NCBI GenBank assembly: GCA_009746045.1
Contig: RPFO01001247.1
Coordinates: 7,501 to 71,500, forward strand
DNA length: 64,000 bases
Origin: Mesostigma viride
Lineage: Eukaryota > Streptophyta > Mesostigmatophyceae > Mesostigmatales > Mesostigmataceae
Direction: 5' to 3'
Shown here: positions 51,100-62,205 of the stretch, piece by piece
Layout of the letters: the number at the start of each line of letters is the position of its first letter
Numbering within the stretch: position 1 is the first letter of the stretch
The notes under the pieces: generated by a model
Told to the model about the DNA's origin: nothing
Database searches by the model: none
Seen by the model: the letters and a program-made list of their open reading frames with translations, nothing else
Position numbers and translations under genes: made by a program

Positions 51100-51410
51100 C
51101 ATTAATAATTTAATTATTAAGCACGTGACTGCGTCACGTGGACGTGCCAATACAGAGTAAAGGAACCTTCAACCCTATATACACAGCGAGAAGGAGGGAT
51201 CGAGGGCGCCCCAGCTTCTCTCACTGCCGCAAGTGGGCAGGCCACAGAGCGATTTCTCCACAGCATGATGCATGCCGGGGCGCAACACTGTGGGTGCAAT
51301 ACAATGCAATACCATGCATAGGTAGGCTGACGCTTATGCTACAAGGTGGGGTGGGCTCAAGACGTCGGCGAAGGCGCAAGCTGATGACCACAAGGTGCGT
51401 GTCATGGGCA
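51100..51410 (-). mobile_element. Retroelement 3' end with hairpin, copy 2
   Basis: CACGTGACTGCGTCACGTG lies at 51122-51140, next to an AATTATTAA stretch. It is followed on the plus strand by the unit shared with 50285-50480 and then by the segment shared with 50665-50760. Here both shared segments are adjacent, so this copy preserves the original order better than copy 1. Confidence 0.7.
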
Positions 51411-51414
51411 CTGC

Positions 51415-51570
51415 AGTGAACGCCAATACGCCGTATAATACGGTAAATACGCCGTATTATACAATACGGCGGGGTTTGGCGTACTAACGTACTAGAAATA
51501 CGGCGTATTGCGTTCTCAACGCCAATACGGCGCATAATACGTATTTTTCGCGTATTATACGGCGCCCGGC
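51415..51570. repeat. Cluster of CGTATTATACG-type palindromes
   Basis: Repeated AATACGGCGTAT, CGTATTATAC and GCCGTATTATACAATACGGC segments, many self-complementary. A second cluster of the same motif lies at 52995-53100. The cluster could be a diverged palindromic repeat or an element terminus. Confidence 0.6.
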
Positions 51571-52600
51571 TCCGGAATTTGGCGCCAGAGCTAGTTTTGG
51601 CGTTGCTGACCTAGGCAGGTACGCAGCCTGAACCGTACTTGGGGAGTACGGGCCTACGGTTGGTCCCGCTTGTCATCTCTGCCAGTTGACGGCGTGGGTA
51701 AACGATGGCAAAACGAGACCGACTTGCATAAATATGATAGTTGACCTCCGCGGCCATGGAGGTGCAGAAATCTGACTGGTATGGGAGCATGGCTTGACAT
51801 TTTGAACTGCAATTTTGCAGGCATGATCCATAGGTCCTAAACAGCGTATATCATTGGCAGGCAACGCCTGGGTGTGCGCAGATATGTCTCGACCCTATGC
51901 TCGGTGCAGCAACCTCGTTTGATCAGCGACCAGGTCGGTCGCCGTGCATGTGCTAACTGTTACTAGGCGGGAAATAAGTCGATACGTTTGTACGCGGATA
52001 GATGTGTAAAATATATTGCTGACATGTTTTATTGGCGACGACGGCCAGGAAAGCGGCTCGCAGCTACATCGATGAGGTGGGCATCCGGCTAGCTCCAGCA
52101 AGGAAGGTAATTAATCTGCGGTTTTGATCTGGTATGTGCTATCCTGTTCACGTTTTATTGCATACTGTATCAAGGTTTTGGGTCGAATCGTATACCTATC
52201 AATAAGTTCATGGTTGTAATAAGGAATTAGTTCAATTAGCAATCTATATACCATGCAGTGGATGAGTATCACACTTCATGACCTTTATGTAAACAACAAA
52301 CTGTCGACACCCCCTAGGGCTCCCCCAGAATAGATTCTAGCCAGCTGTCTAGAAGAGGGCAATCGACATAGCTTTTTCATTATAGCATGACTTGCCATGT
52401 ATTTCTCGAGCATAGTATACTGATCTAGCCCCAACGGCTTAGAGTAGCCCCAACGGTTTTTTAGAGTGGCATGAACGCAATCACATTAGCCCAGCCATGG
52501 CTCAGCGTGGCCATTTGCTTATGCCTTAGCAGACGCCCGTTGAGACCACTTCACCTTTCTTGTACAGCATCAGCTATGCTTCAGCCTACCTCTGGTATCG
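51571..52600. other. Region between palindrome and hairpin repeats
   Basis: No gene is supported. There is a short duplication of TAGCCCCAACGG at 52427 and 52447. Open frames are below 80 codons and have no family features. Confidence 0.4.
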
Positions 52601-52822
52601 TTAATAATGGTTGTCCCACAGTGATGCGCCCCGGCCCCGTGATGTGGATAGAGCGCTCGATGTGGCCTGCCCACCGACTGGTGGGCGGTGGCAGTGAGAG
52701 AAGCTAGGGCGCCCTCCCTCCCTCTCATTGTGTACAGGGGTTGAAGGTTCCTCTACTTTGTATTGGCACCCACGTGACGCAGTCACGTGATAATTAACTA
52801 ATTAATTAATTAATTACACTTC
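52601..52822 (+). mobile_element. Retroelement 3' end with hairpin and (TTAA)n tail, copy 3
   Basis: This is the inverted counterpart of copies 1 and 2. It is read on the plus strand with CACGTGACGCAGTCACGTG at 52771-52789, followed by TAATTAACTAATTAATTAAT. It confirms that the hairpin sits just before the AT tail and gives the orientation of the family. Confidence 0.75.
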
Positions 52823-52994
52823 ATACAATTGATGAGACAACCAAGTGAGTGTCAAACGGCTACCGGCGACCTCTACGTGCATTGTATTGTTTTTCATCAA
52901 GATTGAGACATTAGCTAGAGTTTTTGAGAGGCACGCCCATGGGATAAACACCTTAGAATATTTTATCCTAATTGAAAATCCACTTTTCCGGTCA

Positions 52995-53100
52995 AAAAAC
53001 CACTTTTTTTTTTTTGGCGTATAATACGCGTATAATACGCGTATAATACGGCAATACGCAATACGCCGAGGTTTTGCCGTATTGCCGTATTGCCGTACTG
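52995..53100. repeat. Second CGTATAATACG palindrome cluster
   Basis: Three tandem GCGTATAATAC units followed by GGCAATACGCAATACGCC and TTGCCGTATTGCCGTA. It is related in motif to 51415-51570. Confidence 0.65.
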
Positions 53101-53110
53101 GCTCACACTG

Positions 53111-55079
53111 GGGCACTGGCATGCCACGGAGTACTATGCTAGTCTCATTAGAAAAATAATTACTGCATGATACACCGGCGAAAGTTACAAATATATATCG
53201 ATCGTCTGCATCATGCCCCAACCATATAGTCACTAGAGGGGCCGGGATATAATGAATCCTCATCTGAGCTGTATTGTCCATCTTCCCAGTAAAAGTCCTA
53301 AATTTAGGACCAAGTGGAATTAAAAAATATATATGCAAACATTAAAATTTGACCCTGGCATTCGTGCCCATGACAGATAACACACTTTTTTAGTTTCTAT
53401 CAAAAACCTGGGGTCAAATAATTACATTTAGTGCATGAATGGGCCCTGCCACCTGCCAGACCTCAAAGCGCGAATTTGGCCAAAATGTGGGTTTTAGGAC
53501 CATTAGGACCAATTATTGTCAACGCATGACCATGCTATCCACACGGTCCCTTGAGCATCTTACAAGCGCTAGGGGACCCTACGAGGCCTTGGGATGGCGG
53601 GGCAGCGTATAACAAGGCCATACCCTGCTGTGGCTGCCTCTATATATACGCGTGATTAACGGTGTCACAGATGGTGCAGGTAATGCAATATAGGGTTGCA
53701 TGGTTGCTGAGGTTGCCCGGCTTGAACATGGCCCACCCCTTGCAGTAAACTTTCTCTAAGCATATGCCAAACCTTCTTTGACATCACGGACATGCTGGCC
53801 ACCACCCAGCGATGAAAAAACATTGCATTTGCATTGCAACTAACACATGAATGCAGCCAAATCAAGTTACAAAACAACGTTGTGCTAACATGCAACGCTT
53901 TGTGAGCGAATTCAGGGTGCATGTAACACGTAAACCATACTGTATATACTGTCTGAGAACACCCTGAACGACTGCAGGCCATAGGACAATGGTTTATAAC
54001 TAACACATGAGTAAAACTGCTCTTACGCATGTGTGTTTTAGCTGCAGCGGACGACGAAGATAGAGACGTAAAAAATTGTATGACGTAAACCAACTATGTG
54101 TGACAGTTATGTGCACAGAGAGCGTCCCCTCTTTTTAGGCATAGCTGGCTGACTCAAAACACCACGACAGCGTTGCCAGTTACACTCATGATCTAGGACA
54201 ACCCGGCACTTACCTGCTACTTACGTCGCCTCATTCCAGATGGTTGCAAAAAAGTCGCTGAAATCCGCAGCGAGGTCAGCTTTCCGAGAGCTGAGCGCAC
54301 CAAAGCTGGCCAACCGGTTCGACAATGATATAAACCACGCTTGTGCTGCGTTCTAGGTCCAAGAAATACCGAAAGTGAAGACCTATAAGGTGCGCTCGCT
54401 GCCCAGCCTGAACGTCCCTAAAACATGGTCGACAATGGAAATCGGGCAAGAATATCACGGCCCAGGCGCTCCCATGTCAAATACTCCGTTTCTAAACTCC
54501 AGACTATAATAAAAATCGTCCACAAAAATTTCCTGGCTTGATTCGCACCACCATTGCTAATACACTAACATGTTTGTGCCAAAATCGACCCTCCGCGAGC
54601 AGGCGATCTGCGACCCATTTGTGTTGTGCCGCTGTGATACAGCGCTACACATAAAAACTTGCGCAGAAAATATTCACAGCCTTTAAGCATAACTAACAAC
54701 CTTTCGTTTTTGCTACTGGGCGCCCGAAATGATAAACGCACGTGAAAACGCCGGCCACGATTGTCAGGTCGCCATATCCACCTCACTTCATTCCCGCACC
54801 CACTTTTTCGCTCCAAAATCGGTTATATTTTTGGTCGAGGTACCTACTTTCCCGCCATTATACCCGGTACCCGGGTACGGAATCCGGGTACCATGTGCCG
54901 GTACCACGGGTCGGGTACATCATGCCGGGTACGGTCCACATGGGGTACGGTCCATATAGTGAACCCCCCCCCCCGGTACCTCGGTTATAGTGACCACTAG
55001 GACGATTTAGGACAAAGTCCTAAATTTAGGACCGTGGGATGATTAACAGTATACCTCTACTGTAATGGCAGACGAGGCC
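53111..55079. other. AT-rich non-coding region with paired palindromes
   Basis: No gene is supported. The perfect palindrome GTCCTAAATTTAGGAC occurs at 53295-53310 and 55017-55032. Positions 54838-54985 contain many GGTACC and CGGGTAC motifs next to a poly-C run. Open frames up to 174 codons (minus, 52814-53338) show no recognisable motif. Confidence 0.5.
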
Positions 55080-56295
55080 GCTGTCAGTACGTAGCGGCTA
55101 ATATCCTCAGGGGCAATACTAGCCAATTATAACCTTCACCTGCGGACTTCTACCCTGCATTCTACCAATGGCCGGGCCGCGGGGGCCGTGGGGAGACAAC
55201 AGGAGCATGCCCTGCACTGCATGCATGGAACTTAGGTGCTTATCGCAGACGGCAGCCCATTTCTCGATCCTTGTTGTTGTCTATCATGCGGGCGCGGAGC
55301 TATACAGATAATCCCAGAAGCCCTGCATCCTCAAGCACTTGTGTCACAACATAGGTCCGGGTTGTGCCGCGTCAGTACGTGCGGGGCGCGCGCAAGTTAA
55401 TTTGCCAGTGGGTTGTGACGGGACGTACCAAGGGACCCTGCCGTAGGAGGAGGTGTCTACCTGCAGTTGGCCAGTCCTAAGCCCGCCCCGGGCAGGGCCC
55501 ATGCACTATGGCCACATCGGTATTGACCTGGCCGGTCTGTGTGGGCAAGATCGATGGTCGGCAAAGAGGACCGCTCTTGGTGGCGCCGGGACGCCGAGGA
55601 TGTGACGTACGGAGCATTCGAGTGACTGTGCCCGTGTGCCGTCAAGCTGCTTGCTCAGGGCCTGGTCCAGGGTCCACGCCTCGCAGCCGTAAAGGAGGAG
55701 TGCTGAGGACAAGGGCCTTGAACAGAATGTGCTTGCGCCGCTCACCCAGGTATATAGCGATCGACAGGTCCAGAACCTGTCTGGAGGCGGCGGCTCAGGG
55801 CTGCCCAGCCAGGCCTAGCTAGCCAAATGCGGCCGGTGTTGATATCGTCGGCCGAGGGGCCAGCCAGCTGCATGCATGCTGGCCAAGGGTGGGGCTGCCG
55901 TCCAGCAGGAGGACTCAGGGTGGGTGGGGTGGTCCCAGCGGGGAAGCCGATCGCCTGGCGCCATGATGACCTCCGTTTTCATGTTGATCATAAGCCCGAT
56001 TGATGCACCTCCCGCGCTTGAATCCAGTGACAAGCTATCTAGCCAGAGTTGGGCGGATCGACTCCGGGGTCTCCATGCCTGATGAGAGTCGTGTCATCAG
56101 CGTAGATCAGGTCGCTCAGTCGGTAGGGTGCATGGGTCAAACCCGCTCGGTACGTATGCATGTAGTAGCTGGCGTACGCCGTGATCTCCATCACCGGCGG
56201 GCGCCCCTCCACCAGCCGGGGAATTAATCGGGCTTCAGTGCACACCTCATAATAATATATAGTCCACCAATATTATATGATGATTAGATATATGC
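55080..56295 (-). mobile_element. LINE A, 3' part: reverse-transcriptase C-terminal half
   Basis: The minus strand carries the RT catalytic motif in SDLIYADDTTLI (about 56140-56090). Beyond it come KTEVIMAPG and, in shifted frames, LLLYGCEAWTLDQALSKQLD (about 55700-55630), the thumb-region signature common in LINE polymerases. Frameshifts and stops show it is dead. It is the continuation of 58326-60600, from which it is separated by a 2.0-kb insertion with a target-site duplication. Positions 55125-55200 are shared in inverted form with 21130-21190 and probably belong to its 3' untranslated region. Confidence 0.8.
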
Positions 56296-56451
56296 ATGGA
56301 TGGGGAGACGAGCCACGAGCCACGAGCCACGAGGTAGCCATGGCTGACGGCGGAGCTCATAACTTTCACGTTTGAGCACCGAATTTAGCCGTGAATATCA
56401 CAATCGACGCACATGCTGATATAATTTTCCGCAGCTATTACGCAATATCCG

Positions 56452-57849
56452 ATGAGCAAACGCTTATCGACGCAACGCAGCCTGGCGGCTGCGCTCGGCA
56501 ATGAAAATACGTCTGCAGCTCCGGCTGCAGCTTCGCCATCAGGCCCGGCAGGCAGTGATGACACTAGTCGCGCACTGGTGGTCGTCCAGCACCCTCCCGG
56601 GCTTCCTGCCTCGCCCTCAGCCTCGCCTGAGCCAAAACGCAGCCGCCCAACCAAACCGAGCTGGTCTGAGCGCGACTTTGACGTTGACGGGTTATTTTCC
56701 ACCTTCGACGATGCCAGACCCATGCAGCTTTTTCGACATGCCACCCATCAAGATACTGGAGCTCGTGTTTTATGGGTCATACGCCTCCATTTTCGACCTG
56801 TGCAAGCGCCTTCAACGCCTTTGCCGCCTCCGCACTGGACCTGACGGCCGGTTTACTCACCGACAACATGCTGAGAACCTGGCCAGCTGGTCTCGCCCCC
56901 GTCTTCAGCTCGCCGCCCTCTTTTCCATCCTTCAGCGCTCTGTCACGGACCTCTGGACCCCCTCCCCCTTGTACGTCCGAATCCACCTTCCTCCTCCACC
57001 TCCAAGAAACCATCTCACAGCACGTGAAGCCCCTAGCTGCAGATGTGGCAGCTGTGGGTCGCACGCTGGCTGCTGAGCTCCCCACCATCCCCACCGCCAC
57101 CGCCACCCTCCTCGCCTCCACCCCCCCCGGCCCCTCCGCCTCCACCGACTCCATCACCGCCCAGCTCCGCGACATTGACCAGCGTCTTAAGGATAATGCC
57201 ATCGCTATCGAGGTCCTGCAGAACACCGCGGGCCTCACCGCCCAGGCGGTGAAGGACATTGCCGCCTCTGCTGGCCTGGCCGGCGATGCTCCTCCCATTA
57301 CGACCTGGGCGGACATGCTTAAGCAGCACACCACCTCCACCACTGACCTCCGCCGTCGCAGCCCAGCTCCAGCGGCAGACGCTCGACCTCCGCGAGGAGG
57401 CCGAGCTCGCCAAGCGCAGCCTCAACGTCATTGTCAAGAACTTCGACATGGAGGAAGGCGAGAATTCCGAGAAGTTTACGCGTGCGTTTGAGAGAGAAAT
57501 CCTTGGTCGCATGGGTCTTAATGGTGAGATCGACCTGGTCGCCCACCGCCTTCCCCGCGCGCGGGGTAAGGCAGGGCCGCCCCCGCTCCTTCTCACCTTT
57601 AAGAACCCGGCGGACAAGATTTCTTTTCTCCGACGCCGCAAGCGGCTCGAGAAGACTCTCTTCACCCTTGACGACGACTTGACCCTGGCGCAGCAACAAC
57701 GGCGACGGGAGCTATGGCCGACCTACCTCCAGCTCCGGCAGACCAAGACGGGCCAGCCCGTGTACTGGAAGGGGGCGGCCATCTACGTCGGCCACAAGCC
57801 CTGGCAGGCGACCCCCGCGGCCCCCGCGACTCCAGACGCCCCAGCTTAG
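56452..57849 (+). pseudogene. LINE ORF1-like RNA-binding protein, frameshifted
   Basis: It starts MSKRLSTQRSLAAALG, with a Pro/Ser-rich N-terminal region in one frame to about 56800. It continues in a second frame (about 56800-57330) with helix-rich sequence (ITAQLRDIDQRLKDNAIAIE), and returns to the first frame to the stop at 57847-57849. The last part (LAKRSLNVIVKNFDMEEGEN, IDLVAHRLPRARGK, LLLTFKNPADKISFLRR, WKGAAIYVGHKPW) has the coiled-coil plus RRM-like plus C-terminal layout of L1-type ORF1 proteins, which bind element RNA. Two frame changes suggest inactivation, though unnoticed introns or sequence errors could also explain them. No nuclease or polymerase domain is present. Confidence 0.75.
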
Positions 57850-58312
57850 GGGAATACAGCAGTAGTAGTGTAGAATAGATAGACCGTGGCCATGTACCTG
57901 TACGCCTCCTAGAGGCACTACTATCCCAGCTAAGCCACGCGCTTTATTTAATCATGTACATGTGTGCCTATGATGAGCCACCCTCCAGATGATGCCTAGC
58001 TTTATTTAGTCATGTTGTGCCCAAGTGCAGGGAGTAACTCTCTATAGCTGCTGAGACGCCCTGCCCTAGCTTTTTTGTATAGCTATGCTGATCTTCCCCC
58101 CCATGACAGGCTCCCCCTTCGCTGGGCATAGCTTGAAGATCATGGGGATGCAAGTGCCCTGGTGCACCTAGAGCAAGGGTCCTTTACATTCCCACCCTTG
58201 CAGGAAGTAGCTTAGAATGTATGATAGGCCATATGCCCCTTCTCTGGGCTATGTGCTATTATTATACATATACTCCCAACGGAGTTATGTTCCTAATTAA
58301 TTAATTAATTAA
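57850..58312 (+). other. 3' untranslated region and tail of the ORF1-only element
   Basis: From AGGGGAATACAGCAGTAGTA after the stop codon to the TTAATTAATTAATTAA tail. It aligns along its length with 60870-61331 in the truncated copy. The terminal segment with ATGCCCCTTCTCTGGGCTAT and CTCCCAACGGAGTTATG also recurs in degraded form at 21370-21450 and 50560-50630. Confidence 0.8.
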
Positions 58313-58325
58313 ATGGATGGGGAGA

Positions 58326-60600
58326 GCACAAAGCCCTGGTAGCCGGCACACCCCGGTACGTGTGCAAGGGGAATGCCAGAGTGACGCCGTCAGACAGCGG
58401 TACGGACCTGGGCTTGGGATATCGACCCTTCATATAGAACTGGCGGATGATCTCAACAATAATAATATACGATGGGACACGTGGAACAGGTGGAGGACGG
58501 CACATATAGCCCATTAGGGCGTCCCATATACTGATGACCGTATCGATTATGCCTTGGCCGGTGTATACCACGAAGATTGATCAATAATAGCATGCAATGA
58601 TAAGAGGCCGGGGGCCACTGAGGCGGTCCACCACTTCCTCGATCAGGCGGCGCGCAGTCATGGTGACCATAAGAAGACATATTGCGACCAACACGGAAGC
58701 CCATCTGGGACTCACCTAATAATTGGTTGGGAATCGAGGCTGGCACGCATGCGGTTCAGCAGGAGACGCATGCATGAAGACTAGTCAGCGCGCAGCTTTC
58801 AATATGGAGGCATACGCCGTGGTAGTTGCCGGTATCCTCGGTGCATGGATCGACCCCTTGCCCTTGTAGTAGAGCATGACCCGGACAGCGGTCTTCCAAT
58901 ACATCGGCGGGGAGCCTGGCCATGCATCTCGTAGAATCTGGTTGCAAACGGCCCGGAGGAAAGGCTCAAGCTCAGGTGATCAAGCTCAGGTGATGAAGCT
59001 CAGGTGATCATGCAAGCTCAGGTGACCTAGCTCCGGTGAAATATTGTCCACGTAATCCCATCATGGCAGCATCGCCGGCGCATCGCCAGTTGCGGACTGG
59101 GTGGAGATGGCAGCAGCCTATTCGGGCCGTGGGGTCTGCCACTCATCGCGGGGCCGGGCTGTCGATCCATCAGGAGGCCGGAGAGCGGTGGGACCAGGTA
59201 GCCCGTTTCTCCGGTGGGCACTGGTCAGACTGTGGGGGCTCAATAAGTCCGCCGCCGCATGCAGGGCGTGCAGCGGCAGCGGGCCGGTCGAGCGGGGGGG
59301 GTGGGCCAGGAGCCCCCCGGATAGATTGTAGTTTGGCGCCTGGGAGCTGAACCAAAGCTAGCTCCGAAGGCGTTCACTGGGGGTGCCTGGGATGTCGATC
59401 AGCCCTTTGCGTTTCCCGGCGTCCGGTGAGACGGTCGAGAGGTAACCACCATGCCACCTTGTGCTGCATGGTTGGCGGCTGCATGCACGAGTGGCGATTG
59501 ATCTAGCTCGGCGGCAAGTGTCTCCATGTACCTCGATCGGCGTGTGCGGCATGCAGTGCATGCATGCTTGGCGGTAAGCCGCTCTGGTATGGCTGGTACA
59601 CAGATCTTCCCCCGGCCGGCGCGCGGCGGCCGGCGGGCCAGCCTGCACTAGCGCCAGCCGGACGGCGACCACCCGGGCCGATAGTCGCGCAGGTATATAT
59701 AAAAAAAATATAATTACTTACAGCAGAGTGAAATCACTCAAACCAAAGCAAACACCCAGCTATAAACCTATATACAGAGCCATGTCATTTGAAGCTCTAT
59801 ACTACGATAAGACCAATGGAAACTCCTATAATGGGAGGAACCTAATAGCCCTGCATGCTGCACCGCAAAATCAGCCCGCGTACGGCGGAGCATTCGATGT
59901 CAGCCATGGCCCGAGTCAGCGCCATGCACCGACAAGCGCTGACGCCAATATGACGTCCAGGTCCGCGCCGACCATGGGGCCCGCTGGCCCTCCAGGTCCA
60001 GCCGGTCCTCCCGGAGCCGGCCACACTCCTTGAAGAAGGCGGAGGTCAGGGGCCCCATGCATGGCCCCAAACTCCTCCAGGACAAAGGGCACCACACGAT
60101 GGTGCAGGTATATTATATATAGAGGGGCTGGGCGGGTGTGGGTTTGCTCAGGGGAGCAGTTGAAAGCCAAGATCCACGTTTCGCATGAACCGCAGTTCGT
60201 AGTAGGGTGCATGGCGTGAGATCCAGGCCGCATCCGGCATCCAGGTGGGCAGCCACAATAAAATAACTGAAGGCAGACCTGATTGCGTCGCGGCGCGTCT
60301 CCAGTCCTCGGACGTACCACTTGGTCCCGGCGCCCGGCCGCGGATGGGGCGTAGGCAGGTTCAATCTGACAGGGCGTGGGCGTACGTGGGCTGCGCGCGC
60401 TCGGGGGCCTGAAGACGTAGGCGCAAGGTTGCGGTGACCATGCGGTGATCCGATGCGAGTTGCGACACTTGGGGTGGTCAGCTAGCGTACAGGCATCGAT
60501 GATTTTGCAGAAGAATGCCAGCCGACACTTGCGCACAAGTATGTAGTCCAGGCCGCCAGCCAGTGCGGCATATATCCTGACCTGTCCTGGCCCCAATTAT
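58326..60600 (-). mobile_element. LINE A, 5' part: endonuclease and RT N-terminal half
   Basis: From high to low coordinates on the minus strand: an endonuclease-like end (GGLDYILVRKC, then IDACTLADHPKCRNSHRITA) at about 60580-60400; a linker with ARRPGEDLCTSHTRAAYRQA (about 59640-59560); RT segments LLQGQGV and ESQMGFRVGRNMSS (about 58870-58680); then FVVYTGQGIIDTVISIWDAL and QFYMKGRYPKPRSV (58580-58400), ending near YQGFVLSPS, where the ORF1-only element interrupts. Numerous frameshifts and stops are present. The order EN then RT is typical of APE-type LINEs. No intact gene remains. The upstream boundary near 60600-60700 is uncertain. Confidence 0.75.
58970..59035. repeat. AAGCTCAGGTGATC short tandem repeat
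   Basis: Four or five copies of an approximately 15-bp unit with GCTCAGGTGAT lie within the degenerate LINE A sequence. It is a local expansion, not a protein feature. Confidence 0.8.
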
Positions 60601-60712
60601 TCCTAGAAAGTTGAAAGATGGGTAAACCTGCCATGAACTATGCACAGCAGTTGCTGGCCGACCTAGCTAGTGGTCCCAGCTAACAACAAAGTTTGAACAC
60701 CGCATTTCCTCC

Positions 60713-61331
60713 CGCGACGGGAGCTATGGCCGACCTACCTCCAGCTCCGGCAGACCAAGGCGGGCCAGCCGGTGTACTGGAAGGGGGCGGCCATCTACGT
60801 CGGCCACAAGCCCTGGCACGCGCCCCCCTCGATCGACCACCGCGGCCCCAGCGACTCCAGAAGCCCCAGCCTAGGGGAATACAGCAGCAGTAGTGTAGAA
60901 TAGTTAGACAGTGGCCTTGTACATGCCCGCCTACTCCAGGCACTATACCAGCTTTAATAGGCCTAGCCTTATTAGTCATGTACATGTGTGCCTATGATAA
61001 GCCACCCTCCAGATGATGCCTAGCTTTATTTAATTATGCAGTGCCCATGCAGGGAGTCACTCCCTGCTGAGAAGCCATGCCCTAGCTCTTGTATAGCTAT
61101 GCTGATCTTCCCCACCTATGACGGGCTCCCCTTAGCTGGGAGTTGCCCGAGACTCTGGGTGGTGCAGGTGCCCTAGTGCACCTTAGTAGAGCAAGCGTTG
61201 TCTACATTCCCACCCTAAGTTGCAGGAAGTAGCTTAGAATGTATTATATAGGCCATATGCCCCTTCTCTGGGCTATGTGCTACATATACTCCCAACGGAG
61301 TTATGTTCCTAATTAAATAATTAATTAATTA
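60713..61331 (+). mobile_element. 5'-truncated copy of the ORF1-only element, 9-bp target-site duplication
   Basis: From GCGACGGGAGCTATGG onward this is about 90% identical to 57706-58312, covering the last codons of ORF1, the 3' untranslated region and a TTAATT tail. It is flanked by ATTTCCTCC at 60704-60712 and 61332-61340. Truncation at the 5' end plus a short duplication is the hallmark of target-primed reverse transcription. Confidence 0.88.
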
Positions 61332-61374
61332 ATTTCCTCCTCTCTCTTGCATGCCTAGCAGGACTGCTATGCAG

Positions 61375-61680
61375 AATAAGACTTGAGCTAGGTGGCAGAC
61401 GATTGTCCAGGCTAGCTCACACGCCAGCGCCCCTGCATGTGGGCAAGCCCCCCCCCCCCCAGGAGGAAGGGGCGCTTTGCGCCTGAGTAGAGTAGATAGG
61501 ATTTTCTAGACTATAGAGCTCGAAAACTAACTAAGATCTTAGAGTTAGCTTAGTTAGGTTTCGCGGCCTCGCCCACCTCCATCCATCAAGCAAGGGAATA
61601 CGTGCTACATGATCTCCCAACGTGTACATACATGGAGTCATGTTATAATTTAATTTAATTAATGTAGTCCAAGCAAGCAC
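61375..61680 (+). mobile_element. Truncated LINE B 3' end, plus orientation
   Basis: Shared with the reverse complement of about 62270-62520: a GATTGTCCAGGCT segment, CACACGCCAGC, a poly-C/GGAAGGGGCG segment, GATTTTCTAGACTA, GCCCACCTCCATCCATC and CATGATCTCCCAACG, ending in TTTAATTTAATT. It contains only the 3' part, as expected of a truncated insertion. Confidence 0.75.
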
Positions 61681-62205
61681 ACCGCCGACGGGGGAGTACC
61701 GAGCCCGGCAGCCGCCCTGCATGCGGGGCCCACAAAGGTCACTAGTAGCTGAGCGCATCAGGCCCGGCTTAGCAAACAACGTATTGGCAGCTAGCTGTCA
61801 AGTCACCCTCTGAGTGAGTAGTGGCTCAAGGAGGGGGGCATTTCTATCGATCGGTTAGGCACGGCGCGCACATGCGCATGCAGCCCCCGCGGCCCACGGG
61901 CAGGGTCGCATTGGCACAATCCACCAAGATCTGGTGACGATGTATTTCGACGTGGGATCTGCTGTCGCTCAAGCTAGTCGAGCAAATGGTTGAAAAACGC
62001 TTCGCGGTCTTCGGCAGGGTGCCCAGCGTGTGGGGCATATAGCCGACAATGACCGAGAGCATAGTTCTCTCACTTCATAATGGGGCCCGGCCGTCCTTCA
62101 GTCAAGGGAGCGAAAAGTGCACTGAAGGATCCAATTAGAGCAATTGACAAGCTACCACCTCGCGTCTGCCATATTACAATCGAGGACACCTCGGATGAGG
62201 ATCAG
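61681..62205. other. Spacer between two converging LINE B tails
   Basis: About 500 bases between the tail of the plus-strand fragment and the AT-rich tail of the minus-strand LINE B. No coding or RNA feature is recognised. It may be original genomic sequence between two insertions. Confidence 0.45.

Larger units (their letters stand above)
56309..58312 (+). mobile_element. ORF1-only non-LTR retroelement with 13-bp target-site duplication
   Basis: The element is 2004 bp. It is flanked by ATGGATGGGGAGA at 56296-56308 and 58313-58325, begins with tandem CGAGCCA units and ends with a (TTAA)n tail. It contains one interrupted ORF1-like gene (56452-57849) and no endonuclease or reverse transcriptase. 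It sits in the RT gene of LINE A in the opposite orientation. Lacking its own polymerase, it presumably relies on a LINE supplied in trans, like HAL1-type half-LINEs. Its 3' end is shared with 60713-61331. Confidence 0.85.

Noticed and set aside
59728-60033. Plus-strand frame with collagen-like Gly-Pro repeats
   Set aside because: The short proline/glycine stretch is the complement of degenerate LINE A sequence and has no supporting gene structure.
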